The notes under the pieces: generated by a model
The model's input: the letters and a program-made list of their open reading frames with translations, nothing else
Database searches by the model: none
Told to the model about the DNA's origin: nothing
Translations under genes and position numbers: made by a program
From: Arthrobacter sp. 135MFCol5.1
GTDB taxonomy: Bacteria > Actinomycetota > Actinomycetes > Actinomycetales > Micrococcaceae
Direction: 5' to 3'
Length of the DNA stretch: 64,000 nucleotides
Assembly: GCF_000374865.1 (NCBI RefSeq)
Contig: NZ_KB895460.1
Coordinates: forward strand, 1-64,000
Part shown: one piece after another, positions 63,415 to 64,000 of the stretch
How the letters are laid out: every line of letters begins with the position of its first letter
How positions within the stretch are numbered: the first letter of the stretch is position 1

Positions 63415-64000
63415 TCAGACGGTGCGGACGGCGTCGTCGTAGGAGTACTTGGGCTTCGCCTCGCCCCAGGCTTCCTCGCCGGGCTGGCCGATGTTGACCA
63501 CCAGGAAGCTCTTCTGGTCACCTGCCGGGAAGAAGGCGGCGTCGATGGCCTTGAAGTCGGCGCCGGTCATCGGTCCTGCGGCGAAACCGAGTGAGCGGAC
63601 GGCCAGGATGAAGTAGCCGGCCTGCAGGTGGGCGTTGTTGTTGCCCGTCGCGGCGGCGAGCTCGGGATCGGCATCGTACATGGCCTTGGGGGCGTTGTAG
63701 CCGGGCAGGAAGCTGTCCCACTTGCCCGCCCAGTCGGTGTCATAGCTGAGAATGGCCACCAGCGGAGCCGACGCGGTCTTGGCCTGGTTGCCGCGGGACA
63801 GCGCATCCACCAGGGTGGCGCGGGCTTCGGGCGAGCGGACGTACGTGACCCGCAGCGGCTGGGAGTTGAAGGCGGTGGGCCCGAACTTGGTCAGTTCGTA
63901 GATGGCCTGCGCCTGCTCCTCGGTCACCTCGCCGGTGAACGTGTTGGCGGTGCGGGCCTGGGCGAAGATCGCGTCCACGGCCGCCGAATCGATAACCGCT
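63415..64000 (-). CDS. Nitroreductase-family protein (RutE/HadB-like), 5' end missing
   Basis: The frame is open to the edge of the window, and residues before the internal GTG at 63978 read AVIDSAAVDAIF, so the true start is beyond 64000. The visible 194 residues show the flavin nitroreductase fold: ARTANTFTGEVTEEQAQAIY, FGPTAFNSQPLRVTYVRS and ILAVRSLGFAAGPMTGAD. The family includes malonic semialdehyde reductase RutE. It probably uses FMN and NAD(P)H. Only the first few residues appear missing. Confidence 0.88.
   Translation of the reverse strand, partial: AVIDSAAVDAIFAQARTANTFTGEVTEEQAQAIYELTKFGPTAFNSQPLRVTYVRSPEARATLVDALSRGNQAKTASAPLVAILSYDTDWAGKWDSFLPGYNAPKAMYDADPELAAATGNNNAHLQAGYFILAVRSLGFAAGPMTGADFKAIDAAFFPAGDQKSFLVVNIGQPGEEAWGEAKPKYSYDDAVRTV

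Noticed and set aside
1..64000. tRNA, rRNA or CRISPR loci
   Set aside because: No cloverleaf-like sequence with a TTCRANYC arm, no rRNA segments and no regularly spaced repeats were noticed on either strand. This is by eye only.

Overview
The window is a high-GC, gene-dense chromosome segment whose gene content and order point to an actinobacterium of the Micrococcaceae, most like Arthrobacter or Pseudarthrobacter. Supporting marks are Lsr2 and ClpC, a fused β/α acyl-CoA carboxyltransferase, the tilS-hpt-ftsH-folEPBK-panC order, frequent GTG/TTG starts, and ATGA/GTGA gene overlaps. No rRNA, tRNA or CRISPR array was recognised.

Region by region. 1-2.2 kb: an IS3-family (IS150-type) insertion sequence whose 25-bp end repeats bracket both the transposase genes and a small lipoprotein gene. 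It lies 30 bp downstream of clpC. 2.2-7.9 kb: clpC, a small membrane protein, lsr2, a 58-residue membrane protein and lysS. 8-19.4 kb: a guanidine/urea nitrogen-assimilation cluster on the minus strand (APC permease, two DUF1989 proteins, biotin-dependent urea/guanidine carboxylase, allophanate hydrolase) with a divergent TetR regulator. Two related alpha/beta hydrolases bracket it. 19.4-22.1 kb: a DHA2 exporter, a DJ-1/PfpI protein and a small hypothetical protein.

22.2-37.2 kb: a long minus-strand run, read upstream to downstream as dacB, a zinc metalloprotease, tilS, hpt, an inserted lacI-type regulator, ftsH, folE, folP, folB, folK, DUF3180, two PH-domain proteins, a DUF2520 protein and panC. 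Divergent from it are ppa, a type-B carboxylesterase and a DUF429 protein, followed by phosphoketolase on the minus strand. 42.6-51.9 kb: a small regulator-like gene, a histidine phosphatase, a HAD phosphatase, a solo AbiEi-like/nuclease-like gene flanked by short repeats, serS, a diacylglycerol-kinase-like gene, pheA, a rhodanese and an amidase with an odd 5' end.

52-64 kb: two tiny proteins, a LapA-like protein, a carboxyltransferase/CaiB CoA-transferase/MatC-like permease operon with a divergent FadR-type regulator, a DUF4190 protein, the argO/argP pair, a NERD protein, pgm and a 5'-truncated nitroreductase. 

The best candidates for further study are the TetR-linked guanidine cluster, the MatC-CaiB-carboxyltransferase operon, the repeat-flanked AbiEi/nuclease gene, and the IS with an apparent passenger and a ribosome-site-masking hairpin. 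Several gene starts were moved downstream of the longest open frame on the basis of Shine-Dalgarno sequences, overlaps with neighbours and family N-termini; these choices are inference.
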